A program made the position numbers and the translations under genes. Below the pieces are notes generated by a model, which did no database searches, was not told the origin of the DNA, and saw nothing but the letters and a program-made list of their open reading frames with translations. DNA of 64,000 nt from Rhodobacterales bacterium 56_14_T64 (lineage in GTDB: Bacteria > Pseudomonadota > Alphaproteobacteria > Rhodobacterales > Rhodobacteraceae): contig MAAY01000007.1 in NCBI GenBank assembly GCA_002162795.1, positions 1 through 64,000 on the forward strand, read 5' to 3'. Below, one piece after another: positions 57,447 through 64,000 of the stretch; within the stretch, counting starts at the first letter, position 1; each line of letters begins with the position of its first letter.

Positions 57447-59810
57447 ATGCCTAAGGATAGTGGCATTGGCGCTAGCCCAAAGCGGCGCGAAGACGTTAGG
57501 TTCCTGACCGGGAACGGCAATTATACTGATGACATCAACGCCCATGGCCAAGCCTATGTGCATTTTCTGCGCTCTGATCTGGCCCACGGTAAAATCAACG
57601 GCATTGATACGGCTGCAGCCGAGGCAATGCCCGGTGTTGTGAGGATCTTCACTGCGGCTGATTTCGAGGCCGTCGGCGGCGTGCCCTGCGGCTGGCAGAT
57701 CACTGATCGCCATGGCGAAGTGATGCAAGAACCCAAGCATCCGATCCTAGCCGAAGGCAAAGTGCGCCATGTTGGCGAAGCGATTGCTGCGGTGGTTGCG
57801 GATAGCCCCGAGCAGGCGCGCGACGCCGCCGAGGCGATTGAGCTGGATATCGAAGAGCTGCCCGCGGTCATTGATATGAAGGCCGCGGTAGCAGACAGTT
57901 CGGTCAAAGTTCACGATGATCTGACCTCGAACCTTTGTTTTGACTGGGGATTTGTCGAGGAAAACCGCGAGGCGGTGGAGCAGGCGTTTCAAGACGCGGC
58001 GCATGTCACCACTTTAGAGTTGATCAACAACCGGTTGATCGCCAACCCAATGGAGCCGCGGGTGGCAATTGGCGAGTATAACCGGTCCAGCGATGACAGT
58101 ACGCTGTACACCACCAGCCAGAACCCGCATGTGATCCGGCTGCTGATGGGCGCCTTTGTGCTGGGTATCCCTGAGCATAAGCTGCGTGTTGTGGCGCCAG
58201 ATGTGGGCGGTGGCTTCGGCACCAAGATTTTCCACTACGCAGAAGAGGCTTTTTGTACCTTTGCTGCAAAGGCCTGTAACCGGGCGATCAAGTGGACCTC
58301 GTCGCGATCCGAGGCGTTCATGTCAGACGCCCATGGCCGCGATCATGTGTCTAAAATCGAGTTGGCGCTGGACGCGGACAATAACTTTACGGCGGTGCGC
58401 ACTGATACCTACGCCAACATGGGCGCTTATCTGTCGACCTTTGCGCCAGCTGTGCCAACCTGGTTGCATGGCATCCTGATGGCCGGCAATTACAAAACGC
58501 CTCTGGTCTATGTGAACGTCAAGGCGGTGTTTACCAATACGGTGCCGGTGGATGCTTACCGCGGCGCTGGGCGGCCCGAAGCGACGTTCCAGTTGGAGCG
58601 GGTGGTTGATAAGGCCGCACGAGAGTTGGGCGTTGATCCGATTGCGCTGCGGCGGCAGAACTTCATCACCGAATTCCCCTATGCCACCCCAGTGGCGGTG
58701 GAATATGACACCGGTGATTACAATGCGACCATGGACAAGCTGGAAGAGATTGCCGACCTGTCTGGATTTGCAACGCGCCGCGCCGCAAGCGAGGCAAAAG
58801 GTAAGATCCGAGGGCTTGGCGTCAATTGCTATATCGAGGCTTGCGGCATTGCGCCGTCAAATCTGGTTGGACAACTTGGGGCACGCGCTGGTCTGTATGA
58901 AAGTGCGACAGTGCGGGTGAATGCGACGGGTGGTCTGGTGGTGATGACCGGATCACACAGCCATGGTCAAGGTCACGAGACCGCGTTTCCGCAGGTGATT
59001 GCCGAGATGATCGGCATCGACGAGAGCATGATTGAGATTGTGCACGGTGATACTGCAAAAGTGCCGATGGGTATGGGTACCTATGGTTCGCGGTCGCTGG
59101 CTGTTGGTGGCTCTGCCATGGTTAAGGCAACCGAGAAGATCATTGCCAAGGCCAAGAAGATTGCCGCCCATCTGATGGAGGCCGCGGACGCTGACATTGA
59201 GTTGAAAGATGGCCAGTTTTCGGTTGCGGGGACGGATAAGTCGGTGGCTTGGGGCGATGTGACCCTGGCGGCTTATGTTCCGCATAATTATCCGTTGGAG
59301 GATATTGAGCCGGGGTTGGAAGAGACCGCGTTTTATGATCCGTCCAACTTTACCTACCCATCTGGGGCTTATGCTTGCGAAGTTGAGGTTGATCCTGACA
59401 CAGGTAAGGTCAGCATCGAGCGGTTCTCGGCTGCGGATGATTTTGGCAATATCGTCAATCCGATGATTGTGGACGGTCAGGTGCATGGCGGTATTGGCCA
59501 GGGCATTGGTCAGGCGCTTCTGGAGGGCTGTGTCTATGATGAGAACGGTCAACTGCTGAGTGCATCCTTTATGGACTACGCAATGCCGAGAGCGGATGAC
59601 CTGCCATTTTATGCGGTGGATCATTCCTGTCAGACTCCCTGTACGCACAACCCATTGGGGGTCAAGGGCTGTGGTGAGGCAGGGGCCATTGGCTCGCCGC
59701 CTGCCGTCGTGAATGCGGTGGTGGATGCGCTGCAATCGGCGGGCAAGAATGTCACTCATATCGATATGCCACTGAGCCCGGGTCGGGTTTGGGCGGCGAT
59801 GAATGGCTGA
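57447..59810 (+). CDS. coxL: form II CO dehydrogenase-like large (molybdenum) subunit
   Basis: This 787-residue subunit binds the molybdenum cofactor. The active-site loop is AYRGAGR (370-376), which marks form II. True CO dehydrogenases (form I) have AYRCSFR, whose cysteine binds copper. GGGFGTK (254-260) and the C-terminal catalytic glutamate in [12 protein letters not shown] are present. It probably oxidises an aldehyde, purine or aromatic N-heterocycle, and CO oxidation is not supported. The gene order S-L-M is also that of form II. Confidence 0.95.
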   Translation: MPKDSGIGASPKRREDVRFLTGNGNYTDDINAHGQAYVHFLRSDLAHGKINGIDTAAAEAMPGVVRIFTAADFEAVGGVPCGWQITDRHGEVMQEPKHPILAEGKVRHVGEAIAAVVADSPEQARDAAEAIELDIEELPAVIDMKAAVADSSVKVHDDLTSNLCFDWGFVEENREAVEQAFQDAAHVTTLELINNRLIANPMEPRVAIGEYNRSSDDSTLYTTSQNPHVIRLLMGAFVLGIPEHKLRVVAPDVGGGFGTKIFHYAEEAFCTFAAKACNRAIKWTSSRSEAFMSDAHGRDHVSKIELALDADNNFTAVRTDTYANMGAYLSTFAPAVPTWLHGILMAGNYKTPLVYVNVKAVFTNTVPVDAYRGAGRPEATFQLERVVDKAARELGVDPIALRRQNFITEFPYATPVAVEYDTGDYNATMDKLEEIADLSGFATRRAASEAKGKIRGLGVNCYIEACGIAPSNLVGQLGARAGLYESATVRVNATGGLVVMTGSHSHGQGHETAFPQVIAEMIGIDESMIEIVHGDTAKVPMGMGTYGSRSLAVGGSAMVKATEKIIAKAKKIAAHLMEAADADIELKDGQFSVAGTDKSVAWGDVTLAAYVPHNYPLEDIEPGLEETAFYDPSNFTYPSGAYACEVEVDPDTGKVSIERFSAADDFGNIVNPMIVDGQVHGGIGQGIGQALLEGCVYDENGQLLSASFMDYAMPRADDLPFYAVDHSCQTPCTHNPLGVKGCGEAGAIGSPPAVVNAVVDALQSAGKNVTHIDMPLSPGRVWAAMNG

Positions 59811-59819
59811 TTTGGAGAG

Positions 59820-59875
59820 CGCCGGGGGGGCAGCCCCCCGGACCCCCCGAGGTATTTGGAACAAGAAGAACGAGG
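59820..59875 (+). repeat. GGTATTT-family repeat, copy 6
   Basis: GGGGGGCAGCCCCCC hairpin, then ACCCCCCGAGGTATTT and GGAACAAGAAGAACG. It fills most of the gap between coxL and coxM, reading with the genes. Confidence 0.72.
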
Positions 59876-59911
59876 GAGATGTCCCTTTGATTTTTGGGAA
59901 GGAAGGACGAA

Positions 59912-60697
59912 ATGTATAATTTCGATTATGAGGCGCCTTCGAGTGTTGCTGAGGCCGTGGCGGCACTGGCGGCGGAAGATGCGCAAGCGTTGGGCGGTGG
60001 TCAGACGTTGATCCCTACTATGAAGCAACGGCTGGCGATGCCGTCGACCTTGGTGAGTCTGAGCGGAATTGCTGAGATGAAGGGTTTTGACGTGGGAAAT
60101 GGAGCTGTTACGATTGGTGGGAACGTGACCCATGCAGTGGTTGCGGCCGGCGCGGGTGCCTATCCGGCACTGGCAGAGTTGGCCAGTCACATTGGCGATC
60201 CAGCGGTGCGCAACCGCGGCACGATTGGTGGGTCTTTGGCCAACAATGACCCATCGGCGGATTATCCGGCGGCGGCGCTGGCCTCGGCTGCGGTGATTGT
60301 CACCAATGCGCGCGAGATTGCAGCGGATGACTATTTTCAGGGCATGTTCACCACAGCATTGGAAGACGGCGAGATCATCACTGGCGTGCGGTTCGCGGTT
60401 CCTGAGGTCGCGAACTATCAGAAGTTCGTTCAGCCAGCCTCGCGCTTTGCGCTTGTTGGGGTGTTTGTTGCCAAACACGCTGATGGAGTACGGGTGGCGG
60501 TGACTGGCGCCTCGGAAGAAGGGGTGTTCCGCTGGGCTGCGGCTGAGGCTGCGCTGAACGATTCGTTTAGTGCAGATGCAGTGGCTGATTTGGCTGTGGA
60601 TCCGGCGAATATGATCGGCGATCTGCATGGCACCAAGGCGTATCGTGCCCATTTGGTTGGGGTGATGACCAAGCGTGCGGTTGCTGCTGCAACCTGA
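59912..60697 (+). CDS. coxM: FAD-binding medium subunit
   Basis: This 261-residue FAD-binding subunit has ALGGGQTLIPTMKQRLA (FAD loop) and SHIGDPAVRNRGTIGGSLANNDPSADYPAA, the typical signature of the family. It passes electrons from CoxS to the acceptor. The ATG at 59912 has GGAAGGACG upstream. It ends with a terminator at 60719. Confidence 0.95.
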   Translation: MYNFDYEAPSSVAEAVAALAAEDAQALGGGQTLIPTMKQRLAMPSTLVSLSGIAEMKGFDVGNGAVTIGGNVTHAVVAAGAGAYPALAELASHIGDPAVRNRGTIGGSLANNDPSADYPAAALASAAVIVTNAREIAADDYFQGMFTTALEDGEIITGVRFAVPEVANYQKFVQPASRFALVGVFVAKHADGVRVAVTGASEEGVFRWAAAEAALNDSFSADAVADLAVDPANMIGDLHGTKAYRAHLVGVMTKRAVAAAT

Positions 60698-60718
60698 TTT
60701 GTTCTTAACGAGTGAACG

Positions 60719-60752
60719 GGGTTCTTCGCTGAATTGGCGAAGAGCCCTTTTT
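60719..60752 (+). terminator. rho-independent terminator after coxM
   Basis: GGGTTCTTCGC / GCGAAGAGCCC stem (one G-T pair, 7-nt loop), followed by TTTTTA. It begins 21 bp after the coxM stop. Confidence 0.85.
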
Positions 60753-60877
60753 ACTGACCCCAACAAGTGGATCAGCTTTGTTTTGCCTGCTCCAATATTG
60801 AGGCGAGGAGAAAGGTAACGTCGTTGCCATGGTGAGTTGAGCTTAAGGCCGCGGTATCAATATCCTTGTCTGAAACG

Positions 60878-60913
60878 CAAAACGCCCTGTCCAACATAAT
60901 GGACAGGGCGTTT
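60878..60913 (-). terminator. rho-independent terminator after infC
   Basis: AAACGCCCTGTCC / GGACAGGGCGTTT, a 13-bp perfect stem with an 8-nt loop, followed on the minus strand by TGCGTTTC. It lies 32 bp after the infC stop. Confidence 0.85.
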
Positions 60914-60945
60914 CAGAGTGCGTTTCCTCGTAGGGAAGCGAAATT

Positions 60946-61512
60946 TTATCTGGGCAGGGGGCCGATCAGCATGATCATCTGGCGGCCTTCCATCTTGGGC
61001 ATGTTTTCGACTTTTCCATGCTCTTTGATGTCGACTGCCACCCGTTCCAACAGCTGGCGGCCCAGGTTCTGGTGCGCCATCTCGCGGCCGCGGAAGCGCA
61101 GGGTAATCTTCACCTTGTCGCCATTCTCCAGAAACTTGTAAACGTTGCGCATTTTGACGCCGTAATCATGGATATCAGTGTTGGGTCGAAATTTGACCTC
61201 TTTGATCTCGATGATCTTTTGCTTCTTGCGCGCTTCGCTTTCCCGCTTTTGCTGTTCATACTTGAACTTGCCAAAATCCATGATCTTGCACACAGGCGGT
61301 TTGGCATTGGGCGAGATCTCAACAAGATCCAATCCAGCCTCTTGCGCCATTAGCATGGCTTTGGCCGGGTGCACGACACCGACGTTTTCGCCTTCGGCGC
61401 CGATCAGGCGGATTTCGGAATCACGGATCTTTTCGTTGACGCGCGGGCCGGTGTCGCGTTGCGGCGGCGCATTGTGGGGTCTGCGGGCTATGACGGCAAT
61501 CCTTTTTGTCAT
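60946..61512 (-). CDS. infC: translation initiation factor IF-3
   Basis: This 188-residue factor prevents 70S assembly and checks the start codon. Visible signatures are [23 protein letters not shown] (N-domain), [24 protein letters not shown]-type linker (here [19 protein letters not shown]) and [14 protein letters not shown]. The start uses ATG at 61512; alternatives such as a downstream start at GTG-free positions are not indicated. rpmI and rplT are not adjacent in this window. Confidence 0.96.
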   Translation of the reverse strand: MTKRIAVIARRPHNAPPQRDTGPRVNEKIRDSEIRLIGAEGENVGVVHPAKAMLMAQEAGLDLVEISPNAKPPVCKIMDFGKFKYEQQKRESEARKKQKIIEIKEVKFRPNTDIHDYGVKMRNVYKFLENGDKVKITLRFRGREMAHQNLGRQLLERVAVDIKEHGKVENMPKMEGRQMIMLIGPLPR

Positions 61513-61814
61513 TGCATAATATCACCTGAAAAATAGCGCTGTCGGGCGCATGATTCAAGCTGTTTGGCCCCGTATGACCGGGGAGAATGAGGTTTTCAAG
61601 GCATCATTCTGACAATATGCCGGTGAAGTGCCCCAGATCAGAAGATTTTTGCTGCTTTTATGAAAGTTGGGGCATCGGCCAGTTTTGGCCGTTGAGGCTT
61701 GGTTGAGATTTTTCCCCCTTGAGGAGGCCAATCGACGGGGCCATTTCGCTACCCTGAAGCACAGTAATATTATTGCGTTGTGGTTCGTGCGAATGTTTTT
61801 GAGGAGATTGAATA
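61513..61814. other. divergent upstream region between infC and the Ala/Glu-rich gene
   Basis: This 302-bp stretch must hold both promoters. It contains a CGGCCA-GTTT-TGGCCG hairpin at 61676-61691. No gene or known leader element is visible. Confidence 0.6.
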
Positions 61815-62498
61815 ATGAAACCTGCTGTGATCGCTCTGGTTGTCGGCGCTGCTGCTGTCGGTGGTTATGTTTATTACACCAATATGGAGGCGCCAGACGT
61901 TTCCGTGGCGGAACCGGCTGGCGATACTAACGTATTGGAACAGGCCGCTGAGGCTGTCGAGAGTGCGGTAGAGACTGCGACTGAAGCAACAACCGAAGCT
62001 GTAGAAAATGCGAGCGAGGCTGCGGTTGAAGTTGTCGAGGATGCGGGTGAGGCTGTGTCGGATGCTGTAGAAGCAACCACCGAGACTGTTGAAGAGATTG
62101 CGTCTGAAGCTGCAGAAGTCGCAACAGATGTGGCGACCGATGTTGAAGCTGCAGCTGAAGAGGCCGTTGCAGACACCGCAGCGGAAGCAACTGAAAGTGC
62201 GGCAGAGGTGGTGGAGCAAGCGACTGAAGCCGCGTCCACTGCCACAGATGCGGCAAGCGAAGCTGTGACTGATGCCGCTGAGGTGACCGAAGGTGTCGCT
62301 GCAACTGCTATGGACGCTGCTAGCGGCCTGATGACCGCAGAGGGTTTTGATCTGGATAAGGTTGTTGATCTTATTTCCAGCTCATCGCTGGATGAAACCA
62401 AGAAGCTGGCTCTGACAACTGCGGTGACCCAAGCCAAGGACAATCCTGAATTGTTGAGCGTTGCGCTGGATCAGGTCAAATCGGCTTTGGGTCTGTAA
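61815..62498 (+). CDS. membrane-anchored Ala/Glu/Val/Thr-rich repeat protein
   Basis: This 227-residue protein starts with a signal or membrane anchor (MKPAVIALVVGAAAVGGYVYY). A long low-complexity region of about 135 residues follows (from about 40 to 175), built on degenerate AxEAVExA units, strongly acidic and without aromatic residues. A short, different C-terminal domain (FDLDKVVDLISSSSLDETKKLALTTAVTQ) ends it. The repeats look like an amphipathic helix of the apolipoprotein or LEA type, or a coiled coil. GAGGAG precedes the ATG. The function is unknown. Confidence 0.75.
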   Translation: MKPAVIALVVGAAAVGGYVYYTNMEAPDVSVAEPAGDTNVLEQAAEAVESAVETATEATTEAVENASEAAVEVVEDAGEAVSDAVEATTETVEEIASEAAEVATDVATDVEAAAEEAVADTAAEATESAAEVVEQATEAASTATDAASEAVTDAAEVTEGVAATAMDAASGLMTAEGFDLDKVVDLISSSSLDETKKLALTTAVTQAKDNPELLSVALDQVKSALGL

Positions 62499-62516
62499 TT
62501 TCAGTAGACCCAAGAA

Positions 62517-62549
62517 AAAGGGCACCTTCCGGATGGAAAGGTGCCCTTT
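62517..62549. terminator. bidirectional terminator between the repeat gene and fpr
   Basis: AAAGGGCACCTT / AAGGTGCCCTTT, a 12-bp stem with a 9-nt loop, with A and T runs on both sides. It lies between two converging genes and could serve both. Confidence 0.85.
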
Positions 62550-62570
62550 GTTGTTTTCAACGTCAGAGAA

Positions 62571-63455
62571 TTAGTCGAGGAAGGCTTTTTCTACCACGTA
62601 TTGCGCCGGCTTGGAATTTGCGCCTTCTTCCAGACCGTAACCTTCGAGCAGATCTTTGATTTCTAGGTTGAACGCCAGATTGCCACAGACCATGGCGCGG
62701 TCACTGTCGGGGTTGATTGGATCAACACCAAGGTCAGTAAAGGCCTCGCCCGAGCGCATCAGATTGGTGATGCGGCCCATCTTTGGGCTCTCTTCGCGGG
62801 TGGTGGTTGGGTAATAGCGGATCTTGTTGAGGTTCTCTTCGCCCAGCAGTTCGAGCATCATTTCGTCCTGCTTGAGGTTCTCGATCAATTCAGCCCCATA
62901 AGTCAGCTCACCAGCCGTGCGGCAGGTGTGGGTGATGATGATCTCGTCGTAGTCTTCATATGTTTGCGGTTCGCGCAGAAGCGAGGCGAAGGGGGCAAAG
63001 CCGGTGCCGGTGGCGAAGAACCAGATGCGTTTACCGGGGATCAGCGCGTCATGCACCAGGGTGCCGACGGGTTTGGGGCGCAGGATGATTTCATCGCCGA
63101 CCTGAATGTGCTGCAGACGCGAGGTCAGCGGGCCGTCCTGAACTTTGATCGAATAGAACTCCAGCTCTTCATCCCAGCTGGGAGAGGCGATGGAATAGGC
63201 GCGCAGCAGCGGTTTTGGCTTGCCGGTCTTGGGGTTCACGTCGCCCATCAGGCCGATCATCACAAACTCACCCGAGCGGAAGCGCATCGTCGCTGGCCGA
63301 GTCATCCGGAAGGAGAACAGTTTATCCGTCCAGTGTTTCACTGCGGTAACAGTCTGCGTATCGGGCAGCTTTGGGGCGGCCTTTACTGGAGCGGCATTAG
63401 GGGCGGCATCGGTCACTTTTGTAATCTCGTTCATCGGTTTCACTGCCGGCAGCAT
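62571..63455 (-). CDS. fpr: ferredoxin--NADP reductase
   Basis: This 294-residue flavoprotein exchanges electrons between NADPH and ferredoxin or flavodoxin. The FAD motif LLRAYSIASP and the NADP motif FATGTGFAPFASLLREP are present. The start is chosen at 63455, with AGAGGTG upstream. An ATG at 63434 and an upstream frame to 63479 are alternatives. It lies downstream of a DUF934 gene on the same strand, the arrangement seen in assimilatory sulfite-reduction loci. Confidence 0.93.
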   Translation of the reverse strand: MLPAVKPMNEITKVTDAAPNAAPVKAAPKLPDTQTVTAVKHWTDKLFSFRMTRPATMRFRSGEFVMIGLMGDVNPKTGKPKPLLRAYSIASPSWDEELEFYSIKVQDGPLTSRLQHIQVGDEIILRPKPVGTLVHDALIPGKRIWFFATGTGFAPFASLLREPQTYEDYDEIIITHTCRTAGELTYGAELIENLKQDEMMLELLGEENLNKIRYYPTTTREESPKMGRITNLMRSGEAFTDLGVDPINPDSDRAMVCGNLAFNLEIKDLLEGYGLEEGANSKPAQYVVEKAFLD

Positions 63456-63574
63456 TGGCCGACACCTCTGATTAGTCATTGATATGGGTCAGGGAAAGGA
63501 TTTGTTTTGCAAGTTTTCGGCACAAGAAAGATGTGATGTGCCGAAAACACAATTGTTAGTATGCAAATGATATC

Positions 63575-63982
63575 CTATGCCGCAGCGGGAGAGCCTCCGC
63601 GCATGCGGGCCTGATAGTCGTTTTGCTGCCAGTTGGCACGGGCCAGCCATTGGGCTTCGGGTTGACGGGCGGCCAGCTCTTCACTGATCTCGACATCGTC
63701 AAAGCCGGAACGGCGTGCCATGGCGTATTGATCGGCGATCACATGGCCGTAGGCACGGATGTGGCCCTTGTAGCCGGACAGGCGCAATTGGCGGGCGATT
63801 GTAAAACCGCGGCCATCTGCAAAGCTGGGAAACGCGATGCGGATCATTTGCACCTGAGCCGCCAGGCGTTCAACAAGTTGCACCGGATCGGTATCCGATG
63901 GCAGGTCGAGCGCGGTGTCGCCGCCGTAGCCAGCGGTCCAGGTGTCGGGCCCAAAGCCCGTGTCGGTCACGATCACAGTCAT
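63575..63982 (-). CDS. DUF934 domain-containing protein
   Basis: This 135-residue protein contains the DUF934 signature IRIAFPSFADGRGFTIARQLRLSGYKGHIRAYGHVIADQYAMARRSGFDDVEI. Members are regularly found with cysI and cysH and are thought to assist assimilatory sulfite reduction, although the biochemical role is unknown. GGAGC lies before the start, and the upstream gene (likely cysH) would lie outside the window. Confidence 0.92.
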   Translation of the reverse strand: MTVIVTDTGFGPDTWTAGYGGDTALDLPSDTDPVQLVERLAAQVQMIRIAFPSFADGRGFTIARQLRLSGYKGHIRAYGHVIADQYAMARRSGFDDVEISEELAARQPEAQWLARANWQQNDYQARMRGGSPAAA

Positions 63983-64000
63983 GTATTTGCTCCTGTGCGA

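Noticed and set aside
57447-59810. Annotation of the cox locus as a true carbon monoxide dehydrogenase
   Set aside because: The active-site loop is AYRGAGR (form II), lacking the copper-binding cysteine of form I enzymes.

Overview
The window reads as one continuous chromosomal stretch of an alphaproteobacterium of the order Rhodobacterales, most likely the Roseobacter group. The evidence is the gene order nuo - birA - coaX - rnj, the small DUF5333-type genes inside the nuo operon, two Hint-domain proteins of the kind common in this group, a BirA without a DNA-binding domain, a form II CoxSLM set, and an overall GC near 60% judged by eye. I do not assign a genus. Almost every gene is chromosomal housekeeping. 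I found no rRNA, tRNA, CRISPR array, prophage or intact insertion sequence.

Positions 1-12.7k hold the 3' part of a respiratory complex I operon: nuoF (partial), G, H, I, J, K, L, M and N. Five non-Nuo genes are interleaved: a DUF3291 protein, two tandem paralogous exported DUF5333 proteins, a small lipoprotein and a CMD/AhpD-like protein. Positions 12.7-16k continue with birA, coaX and rnj, closed by a strong terminator. Positions 16-22k (minus strand) carry a small unknown gene, a DEAD-box helicase, a glycosyltransferase, prfC and a Hint-domain protein. Positions 22-28k carry an atypical SDR, an AlkD-like HEAT protein, an ArsM-like methyltransferase, an orphan Fbp-type ABC ATPase, a double-GNAT protein, and an ABM gene with a WYL regulator behind a clear palindromic operator.

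Positions 28.4-30.2k are tatABC; then a DUF815 ATPase, and the surE-pcm-nlpD cluster on the minus strand. Positions 34-42k hold a second SDR, small conserved genes, purF, a degenerate Hint protein with a CtrA-like box upstream, radA-cvpA and pqiA-like membrane genes. Positions 42.4-50k (minus strand) run pyrC-pyrE, dnaB, an NTF2-like gene, alr, mlaE, mlaF and an AT-rich orphan gene. Positions 51.5-60.7k form a molybdenum hydroxylase locus: a MoxR ATPase, a CoxE-like VWA protein, XdhC, a molybdopterin-binding protein and coxS-coxL-coxM of form II. The end has infC, an Ala/Glu-rich membrane-anchored repeat protein, a ferredoxin-NADP reductase and a DUF934 gene that usually sits with the assimilatory sulfite-reduction genes.

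Non-coding structure adds two dispersed repeat families. The first has six copies of a GC-rich hairpin followed by GGTATTT and AAGAAGAA. The second has three copies of a REP-like hairpin built on TAGGGTGCGTG. There are also several rho-independent terminators, possible DnaA boxes upstream of dnaB, and a pair of mutually exclusive hairpins upstream of radA.
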